In this document: positions 1 to 6,385 of the stretch, one piece after another
Layout: each line of letters begins with the position of its first letter
Numbering within the stretch: position 1 is the stretch's first letter
Assembly (NCBI GenBank): GCA_016649475.1
Contig: JAENXP010000105.1
Span: 1-7,291 of the forward strand
Reading direction: 5' to 3'
Length of the DNA: 7,291 nucleotides
From: Burkholderiales bacterium
Lineage (GTDB): Bacteria; Pseudomonadota; Gammaproteobacteria; Burkholderiales; SG8-39
Position numbers and translations under genes: made by a program
Notes under the pieces: model-generated
Databases searched by the model: none
What the model saw: the letters and a program-made list of their open reading frames with translations, nothing else
What the model was told of the DNA's origin: nothing

Positions 1-297
1 CGTAGCAGTGTAGGCCTGGAACGACGAAAGGGAGTTCGCAAAGCTCGCTTCGAGTTGCCCCTTTTGCAGGAGCTTGATGTTTTCGACGTATCCCTTGGTT
101 TCTTCCGCAGTCGCTTTTACGCCCTTGACGTTTCTATTGATGACGTCGGCAAGGCCGGCCGACCAGGTGTAAGCCGTACAGCCGACCGGGCAGGAGCCGA
201 TCGAAAGGTACTTGTCCTGCGCCTGGGCTGCTTCAGCGGTAAACAGGCCAGCCAAAAGCGCAGCGCCTGCAACCTTCAAAATGTTGCGCATTCTCAT
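1..297 (-). CDS. TAXI-family TRAP transporter substrate-binding protein (3' end outside window)
   Basis: This is the periplasmic receptor that would deliver substrate to the fused TRAP permease encoded just upstream. Only the first 99 residues are visible; the frame stays open to the window edge. The ATG at 297 follows a good ribosome binding site (GAGGAG, 7 bases upstream). Met3 is a possible alternative start. Residues 1-26 look like a Sec signal peptide: basic MRMRNILK, a hydrophobic core, and a likely cleavage site after AQA. The mature start (DKYLSIGS), followed by VINRN, VKATAEETKGYVENIKLL and QKGQLEASFANS, fits the N-terminal lobe of TAXI receptors, which usually read like IGTG...GGxYY...NI.LL..G. 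One oddity is the pair of cysteines in SCPVGC (36 and 40), where family members usually have Gly or Thr. The family call is firm from order and motifs; the ligand is unknown. The gene lies 27 bases after the permease stop and is presumably in the same operon. Confidence 0.85.
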   Translation of the reverse strand, partial: MRMRNILKVAGAALLAGLFTAEAAQAQDKYLSIGSCPVGCTAYTWSAGLADVINRNVKGVKATAEETKGYVENIKLLQKGQLEASFANSLSSFQAYTAT

Positions 298-300
298 GTG

Positions 301-311
301 TCTTCTCCTCT
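301..311 (-). promoter_or_regulatory. Ribosome binding site of the TAXI receptor gene
   Basis: The minus strand reads AGAGGAGAAGA just before ACAC-ATG, giving a purine-rich Shine-Dalgarno at normal spacing. It lies in the 27-base gap after the permease stop codon. It suggests that the receptor has its own strong initiation site, fitting the need for more receptor than permease. Confidence 0.7.
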
Positions 312-324
312 AGTAAATCCAGTG

Positions 325-2232
325 CTATGAATGGGCGATGTCTTCACTCCCCCGCTTCTCGCGTCCTACGAATTGAACACCCGCCAGGACGGCAAGTACT
401 GCAAGACCGATCACATCGGTGATCCAGTCTGTAGATAGCATGAGCCCGGCAACGCCTATGAATGCGAGGCGCTCGAACCAGTTGATTCGCCGCAGCGCCC
501 AGCCTTGAACCGCTAGCGCAAGGCAAAGACCGCCGATGATCGCCGTCCCGCCGGCCTGGATGATCAACGCCGGGGTCGCATTTACTCCGAGCAATGCGGG
601 GCTGTAGGCGAAGAAGTAGGGCACGATGAAGGCGGCGATGCCGAATTTGCAGGCGACGAGGGCGATCTTGAACGGGTCGGCGCGCGCCAATCCGGCTGCG
701 GCGTAAGCGGCGAGCGCCACAGGCGGTGTGATCGCGGAGAGCATCGCCGAGTAGAACACGAACATGTGCGCAGCGAGTTTGTGCACGCCCAGGTGCTCGA
801 GGGCAGGTGCTGCGAGCGTCGCCACAAGGATGTAGGCGGCCGCCGTTGGCAGGCCCATGCCCAGCACGAGCGAGGCGACCATGGTCAGCACCAGGGCGAC
901 GAACAGGTTCCCGCCCGACAGCGTCACCACGAGCGAGGAGAATTTGAGGCCGAGCCCGGTGAGCGTGATCACGCCGATGATGATCCCGGCGCAGGCGCAG
1001 GCCATTGCGACCGGGATAACTCCTTCCATGCCCCCCTTCACCATTGCAACGACCCTGGTTGGCGTCGGCCAGGTCGATCGCCGGATGCAACTCAGCAGAA
1101 GCGCCGCCACGATTGCCCAAAACGAGGTGTACATAATGGAATAACCCGCAAACAGCATGTATAAAAACACGGGAAGCGACAGCAGCAGGTGGCCGCCATA
1201 CAACAGCGTCTTGCTAAACGACGGCAACTCGTCCAGCCGCAGAACGGGGATGTTTCGCTTCACCGCCTCGAGGTGGACGGCGGCGAAGAGCACGACGTAG
1301 TAGATGATCGCAGGCAGAATCGCGGCGCGTGCGATGTCGAGGTAGGGAATCTCGGTCAGGTCTGCCATCAGGAAAGCGGCTGCACCCATGACCGGCGGCA
1401 TCAGCTGGCCGCCGGTCGAGGCCACCGCCTCGACCGCACCCGCAGTCTCTGGACTGTAGCCGTTGCGCTTCATGAGCGGGATCGAGATTGTCCCGGTAGT
1501 CAGTACGTTGGCGACCGCGGTGCCGGAGATCATGCCCATGAGGCTGGAGCCCACGACCGCCGCCTTTGCCGGCCCTCCGCGCGAGCGTCCCGTGAGCGAG
1601 GTCGCGATGTCCATCAGCACTTTGCCGGCACCGGAGTGCTCGAGGACGCTGCCGAACAGCACGATCAGGATCACGAAGGTCGCGCTGACACCTAGCGGCG
1701 TTCCGAAGATTCCGCCGCCGCCCAGATAGAGCTGCGAGATGATGCGATCGACGGGATAGCCGCGATGGCCGGCGGCGCCCGGCAGATAGTTGCCCAAGTA
1801 AGCGTAGAGCAGGAACGCGATCGCCAGAATGACGATCGACCAGCCTATCGAGCGCCGGGTCGCTTCCAGCAGGATTAGGGTGGCGGCAATGCCCAGATAA
1901 AGCTCGATCCGGGTCAGGTCGCCATAGCGGTCGGCGATGTCTTTGAAGAACACGACGTGATAAAACATCACCGCTATTCCAGCGATCGTCAGAACGAGCG
2001 CCATTGCCCGGTCCAGACCGCCCCTCGCAGGGCTCGACGAGAACGCCGTCAACCCGCCAAAAAAAACAAGTGCGAGAACCAGTCCCAGATGCACCGATCG
2101 CTGGATCATGTCGGACATCACACCGAACAGCGCGGTGTAGAGGCTGAAGCCGGTAAGCGCAAATGCGATCGCGAGATACACAAACCCCGCCATCGTAGCG
2201 CCCGACGCGGTCTTGACCGCCTCGCTTTTCAT
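325..2232 (-). CDS. TRAP transporter fused permease (4TM-12TM, TAXI type)
   Basis: A 635-residue inner-membrane protein in which the small (DctQ) and large (DctM) TRAP subunits are fused. This form is normally paired with TAXI receptors and driven by an ion gradient. The N-terminal third (about 15-155) carries four or more hydrophobic segments of the Q-like part. The rest is the M-like part, with hallmark stretches: GTAVANVLTTGTISIPLM (about 237-254), STGGQLMPPVMGAAAF (272-287), LGMGLPTAAAYILVATLAAPA (457-477, cited in part) and MLSAITPPVALAAYAAAG (497-514). Length is normal for the family and I see no frameshift. The ATG start overlaps the sulfatase stop as ATGA, with an AAGGAAGG Shine-Dalgarno 3 bases upstream, so translation is probably coupled to the sulfatase. 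The TAXI receptor follows 27 bases downstream. The family is certain; the substrate cannot be read from sequence, though linkage suggests a sulfate ester or its product. Confidence 0.95.
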   Translation of the reverse strand: MKSEAVKTASGATMAGFVYLAIAFALTGFSLYTALFGVMSDMIQRSVHLGLVLALVFFGGLTAFSSSPARGGLDRAMALVLTIAGIAVMFYHVVFFKDIADRYGDLTRIELYLGIAATLILLEATRRSIGWSIVILAIAFLLYAYLGNYLPGAAGHRGYPVDRIISQLYLGGGGIFGTPLGVSATFVILIVLFGSVLEHSGAGKVLMDIATSLTGRSRGGPAKAAVVGSSLMGMISGTAVANVLTTGTISIPLMKRNGYSPETAGAVEAVASTGGQLMPPVMGAAAFLMADLTEIPYLDIARAAILPAIIYYVVLFAAVHLEAVKRNIPVLRLDELPSFSKTLLYGGHLLLSLPVFLYMLFAGYSIMYTSFWAIVAALLLSCIRRSTWPTPTRVVAMVKGGMEGVIPVAMACACAGIIIGVITLTGLGLKFSSLVVTLSGGNLFVALVLTMVASLVLGMGLPTAAAYILVATLAAPALEHLGVHKLAAHMFVFYSAMLSAITPPVALAAYAAAGLARADPFKIALVACKFGIAAFIVPYFFAYSPALLGVNATPALIIQAGGTAIIGGLCLALAVQGWALRRINWFERLAFIGVAGLMLSTDWITDVIGLAVLAVLAGVQFVGREKRGSEDIAHS

Positions 2233-3707
2233 GCGCCTTCCTTCTGCAAAAGCATCCCGGGTTGCGGCTTTCTCGATGGCTGCATGCGCGACTGGAGCGT
2301 GGAACGCATCGACCAGACGAGCAGCTCATGCACGAGTTCGTCGCGCTTTTCGCGGTGTTCGGCAGAGAACCACAAATTGTGCGTTTCCTCCGGATCCGCC
2401 TTGAGATCGAACAACTCGCCGTCCGGTTCGTCCAGGTAGTAGACAAGCTTCCAATCCTGGTCCCGCCGCATGACGATGTACTCCGCGCCGGTCTGGATGT
2501 GGTCGCGCGCCAGTTCCGCGTAGACCACGTCCCGAATCGACGACTGCTCCCCGCGAAGGACCGGCCACAGCGAGCGCGCTTCCCAGTTTTCGGGCGTGGG
2601 CACTCCGGCTGCATCGAGCAAGGTCGGCGCGACATCCATCAACTGCACCAGGCTGTCGCTGCGTCCGCCGCCGCTGATGCGTCCGGGAGACCAGAGGACG
2701 AGCGGCACGCGTTCTACGCTGTCGTACATCGTCCATTTCTGAATGTGTCCGTGCTCGCCGAGCGCGTCTGCGTGGTCGGACGAAAAAATGACCAGCGCGT
2801 TGTCCAGATAACCCTTGCGTTCCAGGGTCGCCATGATCTGTCCGATCTTCTCGTCGATCATAGTCACGTTCGCAGCGTAATGACGGCGAATGCGCAGCAG
2901 TTCACTCCGGTCCGGTCGATGCTTCCACGCGATCGAATCGAAATTGTTGGTGATCATGTTCTGACGCAGCACGGCTTGTGAGCGCGGCTGCAGCGCTTCC
3001 TCCGCCGCGGTGAAATCCGGTACCGGGATGTCCACCGATGCGTAACGGCGAAGGTGCTCCGCAGTGGGATCGTAGGGTGGATGAGGGCCGGGAAATCCGA
3101 TCTGCAGAAACAATGGATTCGTCGCCTTGCGTTCCTCCAGCCACCAAAGGACATGGTCGCCGATGAAGTTGTCGGAATGCAGATCGTCGGGCAAATCCCA
3201 GACGAATGCGCCCAGCGCCTTGGTGTAGGCCTCGGCATCGGCCGCGTAGCGCAGGTAGCGGCTGGGCTTGCTCACTTTGTGGGCGTGCAGCGCCTTGTCC
3301 CACTCGTCGTAGAAAGCGCGGTCACGCTCGTTGAGGAACAGCGGCCGGTCCTTGTTCTCGACGACGAAACGCTGGTGAAATCCGCCCGGATCGTCGTATG
3401 GGTTGATGTGCATCTTGCCGATGTTTACGCAGTGGTAGCCTGCATCCGCCAGCCACTGCACCCAGGTTGGACGCCAGGGCTGAAAATTCTTGAACACGCC
3501 GCCCGCATGCGGATACATGCCGGTGAAAAGGCTTGCGCGCGACGCCACGCACACCGGGGACGTGACAAAGCAGTTGGTAAAGGCGAAGCCTTCGCGCACC
3601 AGCCTGTCCATATGCGGCGTGTGCATCCAGTGCGCACCGAGGGCGTTCACCGTGTCGGCGCGTTGCTGGTCGGTCAGGATAAAAATGATGTTGGGTGTTG
3701 TGCTCAT
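2229..3707 (-). CDS. Type I sulfatase / phosphonate monoester hydrolase-like enzyme (alkaline phosphatase superfamily)
   Basis: A 492-residue hydrolase that would cleave sulfate esters, or possibly phosphonate or phosphate esters, using a formylglycine made from cysteine. I start it at the ATG at 3707 (MSTTPNIIFILTDQQ), which has GGAG 9 bases upstream. A TTG at 3722 would extend it by 5 residues but overlaps that Shine-Dalgarno and lacks its own. Visible active-site elements, numbered from this start: Asp13 in ILTDQQ; the C-x-A-x-R maturation motif CVASR with Cys53; GKMH with Lys98 and His100; PGPHPPYDP with His209; SSDHADALGEHG with Asp311 and His312; and Lys324 in QKW. The single Asp followed by Gln, and the Asp-His pair followed 12 residues later by Lys, resemble phosphonate monoester hydrolases and choline-sulfatase-like enzymes more than classic arylsulfatases. 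There is no signal peptide, so it should act in the cytoplasm on an imported substrate. A formylglycine-generating enzyme is needed but is not in the window. Its stop overlaps the permease start (ATGA). Confidence 0.92.
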   Translation of the reverse strand: MSTTPNIIFILTDQQRADTVNALGAHWMHTPHMDRLVREGFAFTNCFVTSPVCVASRASLFTGMYPHAGGVFKNFQPWRPTWVQWLADAGYHCVNIGKMHINPYDDPGGFHQRFVVENKDRPLFLNERDRAFYDEWDKALHAHKVSKPSRYLRYAADAEAYTKALGAFVWDLPDDLHSDNFIGDHVLWWLEERKATNPLFLQIGFPGPHPPYDPTAEHLRRYASVDIPVPDFTAAEEALQPRSQAVLRQNMITNNFDSIAWKHRPDRSELLRIRRHYAANVTMIDEKIGQIMATLERKGYLDNALVIFSSDHADALGEHGHIQKWTMYDSVERVPLVLWSPGRISGGGRSDSLVQLMDVAPTLLDAAGVPTPENWEARSLWPVLRGEQSSIRDVVYAELARDHIQTGAEYIVMRRDQDWKLVYYLDEPDGELFDLKADPEETHNLWFSAEHREKRDELVHELLVWSMRSTLQSRMQPSRKPQPGMLLQKEGA

Positions 3708-3743
3708 CCAAAAAGACTCCAAGTTCCCGTTTGAAGGGCTGCG

Positions 3744-3863
3744 CTAGTGACAAGCCGGTTCGGGGTTGCGGAAACACCCACGGGGTACGAAGTAGATGGC
3801 AAACGAACCGGCGAACAACGCCGGGAGCCCGAACTTTCTTAGACCGCCGTTGCGATTGCTCAT
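3744..3863 (-). CDS. Small putative membrane protein, 39 residues
   Basis: A short ORF not recognised as any named family. It starts MSNRNGGLRK at the ATG at 3863, which has a perfect AGGAGG (3870-3875) at a spacing of 6 bases. An earlier in-frame ATG at 3869 abuts the Shine-Dalgarno and is less likely. Residues about 11-26 (FGLPALFAGSFAIYFV) form one hydrophobic segment preceded by Arg and Lys, which suggests one membrane helix with the N-terminus in the cytoplasm. The tail (PRGCFRNPEPACH) carries two cysteines. The stop (TAG, 3744-3746) lies 36 bases before the sulfatase start, so it is probably the first gene of the sulfatase-TRAP operon. The strong ribosome binding site and operon position favour a real gene; it could instead be a leader peptide or a chance ORF. 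Confidence 0.55.
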   Translation of the reverse strand: MSNRNGGLRKFGLPALFAGSFAIYFVPRGCFRNPEPACH

Positions 3864-4130
3864 CTGCATCCTCCTCTGGAGATCAGGGCTAGATTCAATT
3901 TGGTTTTAACAACATTTTGGCCGCAGCGGTGCTGACATGTTGCGAATCGCTCAGGGCCGTCGGACTATCGCCCAGACCGCACTTTTCAACCCGGGCAAGA
4001 TCGCCAACCTCGCCCTGACGTGACAGATTCATGGTTCCTTCAAATCAGATGCGGATACACGCCGAGGATAATCTCGTCAGCCGTATTGCTCTTTCATGCT
4101 CCGGGTCCGCATTCTGATCTATATGTAAGC
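3864..4130 (-). other. Long transcribed leader of the sulfatase-TRAP operon (predicted)
   Basis: About 265 bases lie between the predicted leftward start site (near 4130) and the 39-residue ORF. No large gene fits on either strand. It contains one short minus-strand ORF with a fair ribosome binding site (listed separately) and the AGGAGG of the next ORF. A weak inverted pair CAACAT/ATGTTG (3910-3915 and 3937-3942) is present, but I see no recognisable riboswitch and no hairpin followed by a U-run. The assignment as leader depends entirely on the promoter prediction. Confidence 0.35.
3895..4032 (-). CDS. Candidate leader ORF, 45 residues, unknown
   Basis: The minus strand reads GAAGGAACC before an ATG at 4032, a usable Shine-Dalgarno, and stays open for 45 codons to a TGA at 3895-3897. 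The peptide begins MNLSRQGEVGDLARVEKCG and ends AAAKMLLKPN. It has no membrane segment, and I recognise no domain. Third-position GC, counted by eye, is only around half, so codon usage does not support it. It may be a leader peptide, a decayed remnant or chance; it ends 32 bases before the start of the 39-residue ORF. Confidence 0.25.
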   Translation of the reverse strand: MNLSRQGEVGDLARVEKCGLGDSPTALSDSQHVSTAAAKMLLKPN

Positions 4131-4138
4131 GCTTTCAT
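4123..4138. promoter_or_regulatory. LacI/PurR-type operator (CcpA cre-like palindrome)
   Basis: ATGTAAGCGCTTTCAT is symmetric in 14 of 16 positions around the central AAGCGCTT. It fits the classic WTGNNARCGNWWWCAW consensus of LacI/GalR-family operators at every position. The centre has the CpG step into which such regulators insert a leucine. It overlaps the -10 box and predicted start site of the leftward promoter, so an occupied site should block transcription. A LacI-family helix-turn-helix remnant is encoded 105 bases away on the plus strand. In a Gram-negative background a local or paralogous LacI regulator is more likely than CcpA. Confidence 0.7.
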
Positions 4139-4166
4139 TTTAGGTAATCGAATGCACGCAAGTCAA
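4137..4166 (-). promoter_or_regulatory. Predicted sigma70 promoter of the sulfatase-TRAP operon
   Basis: On the minus strand, TTGACT (4166-4161, 5 of 6 to consensus) is followed after 18 bases by TAAAAT (4142-4137, 5 of 6). The start site would fall near 4130, inside the palindromic operator at 4123-4138. It points toward the small ORF, the sulfatase and the TAXI-TRAP genes. Both boxes are unusually good for a GC-rich genome, and their position relative to the operator is what a repressible promoter would show. Confidence 0.65.
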
Positions 4167-4243
4167 CATCTTTCATTGCTGCAGTGCAACGTAAATTATT
4201 CTGAATACGCTTGCATTGCCGCTCATATTCGAGACGCGGTTCC

Positions 4244-4487
4244 ATGTCGGACGAACTAGGCAAAGCAAAGCTGGATGAGGTGGCTCGCGTCGCGGGCGTG
4301 TCCTTGGCCGCCGCCTCGCGTGTGCCAGCTAGCGGACGAGCATACGCCCTGGGATTTTCAGCTTGTCCGGGATGCGTCCAGGCGATGCGTTCACAGCATG
4401 AACAACCCCGACACGACCGCGACGAAATCCAAAGCGCGGTTGCCGTACGTAACACCCGCGCCTCCTGATTTTCCCGGAGCGGAATGA
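4244..4487 (+). pseudogene. Internally deleted LacI-family transcriptional regulator (remnant)
   Basis: The ATG at 4244 opens MSDELGKAKLDEVARVAGVS and continues LAAASRV. This is a textbook LacI-family helix-turn-helix (pattern K..DVA..AGVS..TVSRVL). After Val27 (codon ends 4324) the resemblance stops: the same frame runs without family features to a stop near 4468, giving only about 74 residues against the usual 330-350. In another plus frame, from about 4326 to the TGA at 4485-4487, there is HTPWDFQLVRDASRRC, which loosely recalls the C-terminal strand of LacI proteins (pattern ELVVRxST). I infer a large internal deletion plus frameshift that kept both ends. The ligand-binding core and hinge are absent, so it cannot be a normal repressor. 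The gene is divergent from the sulfatase operon and convergent with the dctM-like gene. The N-terminal identity is fairly certain; the C-terminal scrap is tentative. Confidence 0.6.
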
Positions 4488-4517
4488 CGCAGGCTGAGGA
4501 TTCATCTGACCGGCAGC

Positions 4518-5834
4518 TCATTTGTCCATGGTGCCGGGCAGCCAGAGTGCGATCTGCGGAAAAGATATGACCAAGCCGAGCGCTACGAACTGCAGGACCA
4601 GATAGGGCCAGATAGAGCCAAAGATATCGTTCAACGTGACACCCTTGGGTACGACGCCCTTCAAATAGAACGCAGCAGGCCCGAAGGGCGGCGAGATGTA
4701 GGAGATCTGCATATTCATGCAGAACAGCACGCCGAGCCAGACCAGGTCGAATCCCAGCGCAGAGGCGACCGGCACGAAGATCGGCGCGGTCAGGAGCAGG
4801 ATGCCGATCCAGTCGATAAAGCAGCCGAGCACGATCCAGATCAGCTGGATGATGATGATCACGCCTAGCGGACCCACCGGCAGTCCTGTCATCGTGTCCT
4901 GGATCAGCCGGGTTCCTCCCGCGAGGGTGTAGACGCCGATCAGGGCGGAAGAACCGAAAAAAAGCCAGTAGAGCATCGCTGTAACCTTGGTGGTATCCGC
5001 GATGGCAATTTTCATGTTTGCCCAGGTCAGTCGCCGGTTGACCGCTGCAGCCAGCATCGCGCCGAGTACCCCTACGCCGGCTGCTTCGGTGGGCGTTGCC
5101 CAGCCCAGATAGAGCGAGCCCAGCACGCCGAACGCGACCGCCGAGGGAAGAACCAGGTCCCGCAGCAGTGCGAGTTTCTGTGATAACGGGACCGCCAGCT
5201 CCTCGGCGCTTGCCGGCGGCGCGAGCTCCGGTTGCAGCCGGCAGCGCACGATGATGTAGGTTACGTACATCGCAGCGAGCATCAGGCCCGGGACCACGCC
5301 CGCCATGTATAGTTGCCCGATAGACACCCCGGCAGTCAGACCCCACATGATCAACACCACGCTGGGGGGAATCAGAGTGGCGAGCCCCCCGCCGGCGCAG
5401 ATGCAGCCGAGCGCGAGATCCTTCTTGTAACCGCGGTTGAGCATGGCCGGGAGCGCGACCACGCCCATAGTGACGATCTCGGCGCCGATTACGCCGACCA
5501 TCGCCGCCATCAGCGCGCAGGAGATGATCACGGCTACCGCGAGCCCGCCGCGCATCTGGCCGGCCCACACGTGCACTGTGTTGAATATGGCTTCGGCAAC
5601 CCCGGCGCGTTCCAGAATGCAGGCCATAAAAATGAACAGCGGAACCGACACCAGCACGTAGTTGCCCATCAGCGTGAAAACGCGGCTGACAATCAGCGTC
5701 AGTCCGGGCGCACCGAAAAGGAAATACGTAAATACCACTGCTACCGCTCCAGTGGCGAAGGCCAGCGGCAGCCCGGCGAGAAGCAAGACGATGAACGCCG
5801 CGACGAACAGAAACGACAACAACGTGATGCTCAA
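4518..5834 (-). CDS. TRAP transporter large permease subunit (DctM-like)
   Basis: A 438-residue inner-membrane protein, the ion-coupled transport subunit of a three-part TRAP system. It is hydrophobic throughout with about a dozen membrane segments. Family signatures: GYKKDLALG and AGGGLATLIPPSVVLIMWG (135-165 region), ATPTEAAGVGVLGA (246-259), FIDWIGILLLTAPIFVPV (339-356) and MNMQISYISPPFGPAAFYLKG (373-393, cited in part). The DWIGILLLTAP and NMQISYISPPFG wording fits the branch annotated as mannitol/chloroaromatic compound or 2-oxoacid TRAP transporters. The start is a TTG at 5834 that overlaps the TGA of the small permease gene, with a GGGGAAG-type Shine-Dalgarno upstream. The first internal ATG would remove the leading membrane segment, so TTG is chosen. 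Length is normal. It is the last gene of its operon and ends facing the LacI remnant; no clear terminator is visible. Confidence 0.95.
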   Translation of the reverse strand: MSITLLSFLFVAAFIVLLLAGLPLAFATGAVAVVFTYFLFGAPGLTLIVSRVFTLMGNYVLVSVPLFIFMACILERAGVAEAIFNTVHVWAGQMRGGLAVAVIISCALMAAMVGVIGAEIVTMGVVALPAMLNRGYKKDLALGCICAGGGLATLIPPSVVLIMWGLTAGVSIGQLYMAGVVPGLMLAAMYVTYIIVRCRLQPELAPPASAEELAVPLSQKLALLRDLVLPSAVAFGVLGSLYLGWATPTEAAGVGVLGAMLAAAVNRRLTWANMKIAIADTTKVTAMLYWLFFGSSALIGVYTLAGGTRLIQDTMTGLPVGPLGVIIIIQLIWIVLGCFIDWIGILLLTAPIFVPVASALGFDLVWLGVLFCMNMQISYISPPFGPAAFYLKGVVPKGVTLNDIFGSIWPYLVLQFVALGLVISFPQIALWLPGTMDK

Positions 5835-6385
5835 GGCTTCTTCCCCGCCAGCCCGATTTCGCGCAGCAGGTTGGCAACGCCCTGTAGCAGTAACAGCAGC
5901 CCGGCGACCGGAATGGCGACCTTCACCGGCCAGATCAGCGGATTCCAGGGCGTGCCGGTCGTCTCATTCTGATTGAAGGAATCCCACGCCATTTGGCCGC
6001 CCACCCACACCAGAGCGCCGACGTAGAGCAGGAAGAACACGAAAGTGACAAGGTCGAGCCGGGCGCGCGCCTTGGGGCCGAAACGGTCGTAGATAAGGTC
6101 GATGCGAACGTGGCGGTGGTACAGGAGCGCGTAGGCACCGCACAGCAGGTAAGCCACTGCGGAAACGTAAATGACGCTCTCGTTGCTCCAGATGGTCGGT
6201 AGATTGAACAGGGTGCGCGCCACGACCTCGTACAGGACCGCGAAGGTCACCAGCAGGATGGAATATCCCCAGATGACTCCCGTCCATTCGTTGATGCGGT
6301 CGATGGCGCGGCAAAAACCCTCCGCCGCGCGGTGGCGCGGGTGTGTATGCGCCGGCTCTGCGGAGGGCTCCTGCGCCTGCGTCAC
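5831..6385 (-). CDS. TRAP transporter small permease subunit (DctQ-like)
   Basis: A 184-residue inner-membrane protein that assembles with the large permease and is needed for TRAP transport. After a polar 25-residue N-terminus there are four membrane segments at about 35-58, 70-90, 108-130 and 151-173. Typical features are the conserved Trp-Ser-Asn-Glu of TIWSNESVIYVS before the second segment, HVRIDLIYDRF between the second and third, and NQNETTGTPWNPLIWPVK before the fourth; the last is characteristic of the mannitol/chloroaromatic-type small subunits. The GTG start overlaps the receptor stop (GTGA), and its own stop overlaps the TTG of the large permease, so all three genes are probably translationally coupled. 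No strong Shine-Dalgarno precedes the GTG, which is consistent with coupling. Confidence 0.93.
   Translation of the reverse strand: MTQAQEPSAEPAHTHPRHRAAEGFCRAIDRINEWTGVIWGYSILLVTFAVLYEVVARTLFNLPTIWSNESVIYVSAVAYLLCGAYALLYHRHVRIDLIYDRFGPKARARLDLVTFVFFLLYVGALVWVGGQMAWDSFNQNETTGTPWNPLIWPVKVAIPVAGLLLLLQGVANLLREIGLAGKKP

Noticed and set aside
1214..2635. Long minus-strand frame of 473 codons spanning the sulfatase and permease junction
   Set aside because: It overlaps two well-supported genes in another frame and its product is arginine-rich and motif-free.
3708..3722. Upstream TTG start extending the sulfatase by five residues
   Set aside because: The TTG overlaps the GGAG that serves the ATG at 3707, has no Shine-Dalgarno of its own, and family members normally begin a few residues before PNIIFIL.
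3910..3942. Inverted pair CAACAT/ATGTTG as a second operator or hairpin
   Set aside because: The arms are only 6 bases with a 21-base gap and no similarity to the main operator; likely chance.
4020..4259. Plus-strand ORF of 79 codons crossing the operator and promoter
   Set aside because: No Shine-Dalgarno, no family resemblance, and it runs through the regulatory signals and into the LacI start in another frame.
4440..4517. Possible bidirectional terminator between the LacI remnant and the large permease gene
   Set aside because: Only short imperfect stems (CTCC/GGAG; GCTG/CAGC) with no T-run; not enough to call a terminator.
4135..5877. Very long open frame (580 codons) on the minus strand across the large permease and intergenic region
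   Set aside because: It is out of frame with the clear DctM-like protein, is rich in Arg, Gly and Ala, and shows no family motif; a GC-rich shadow frame.
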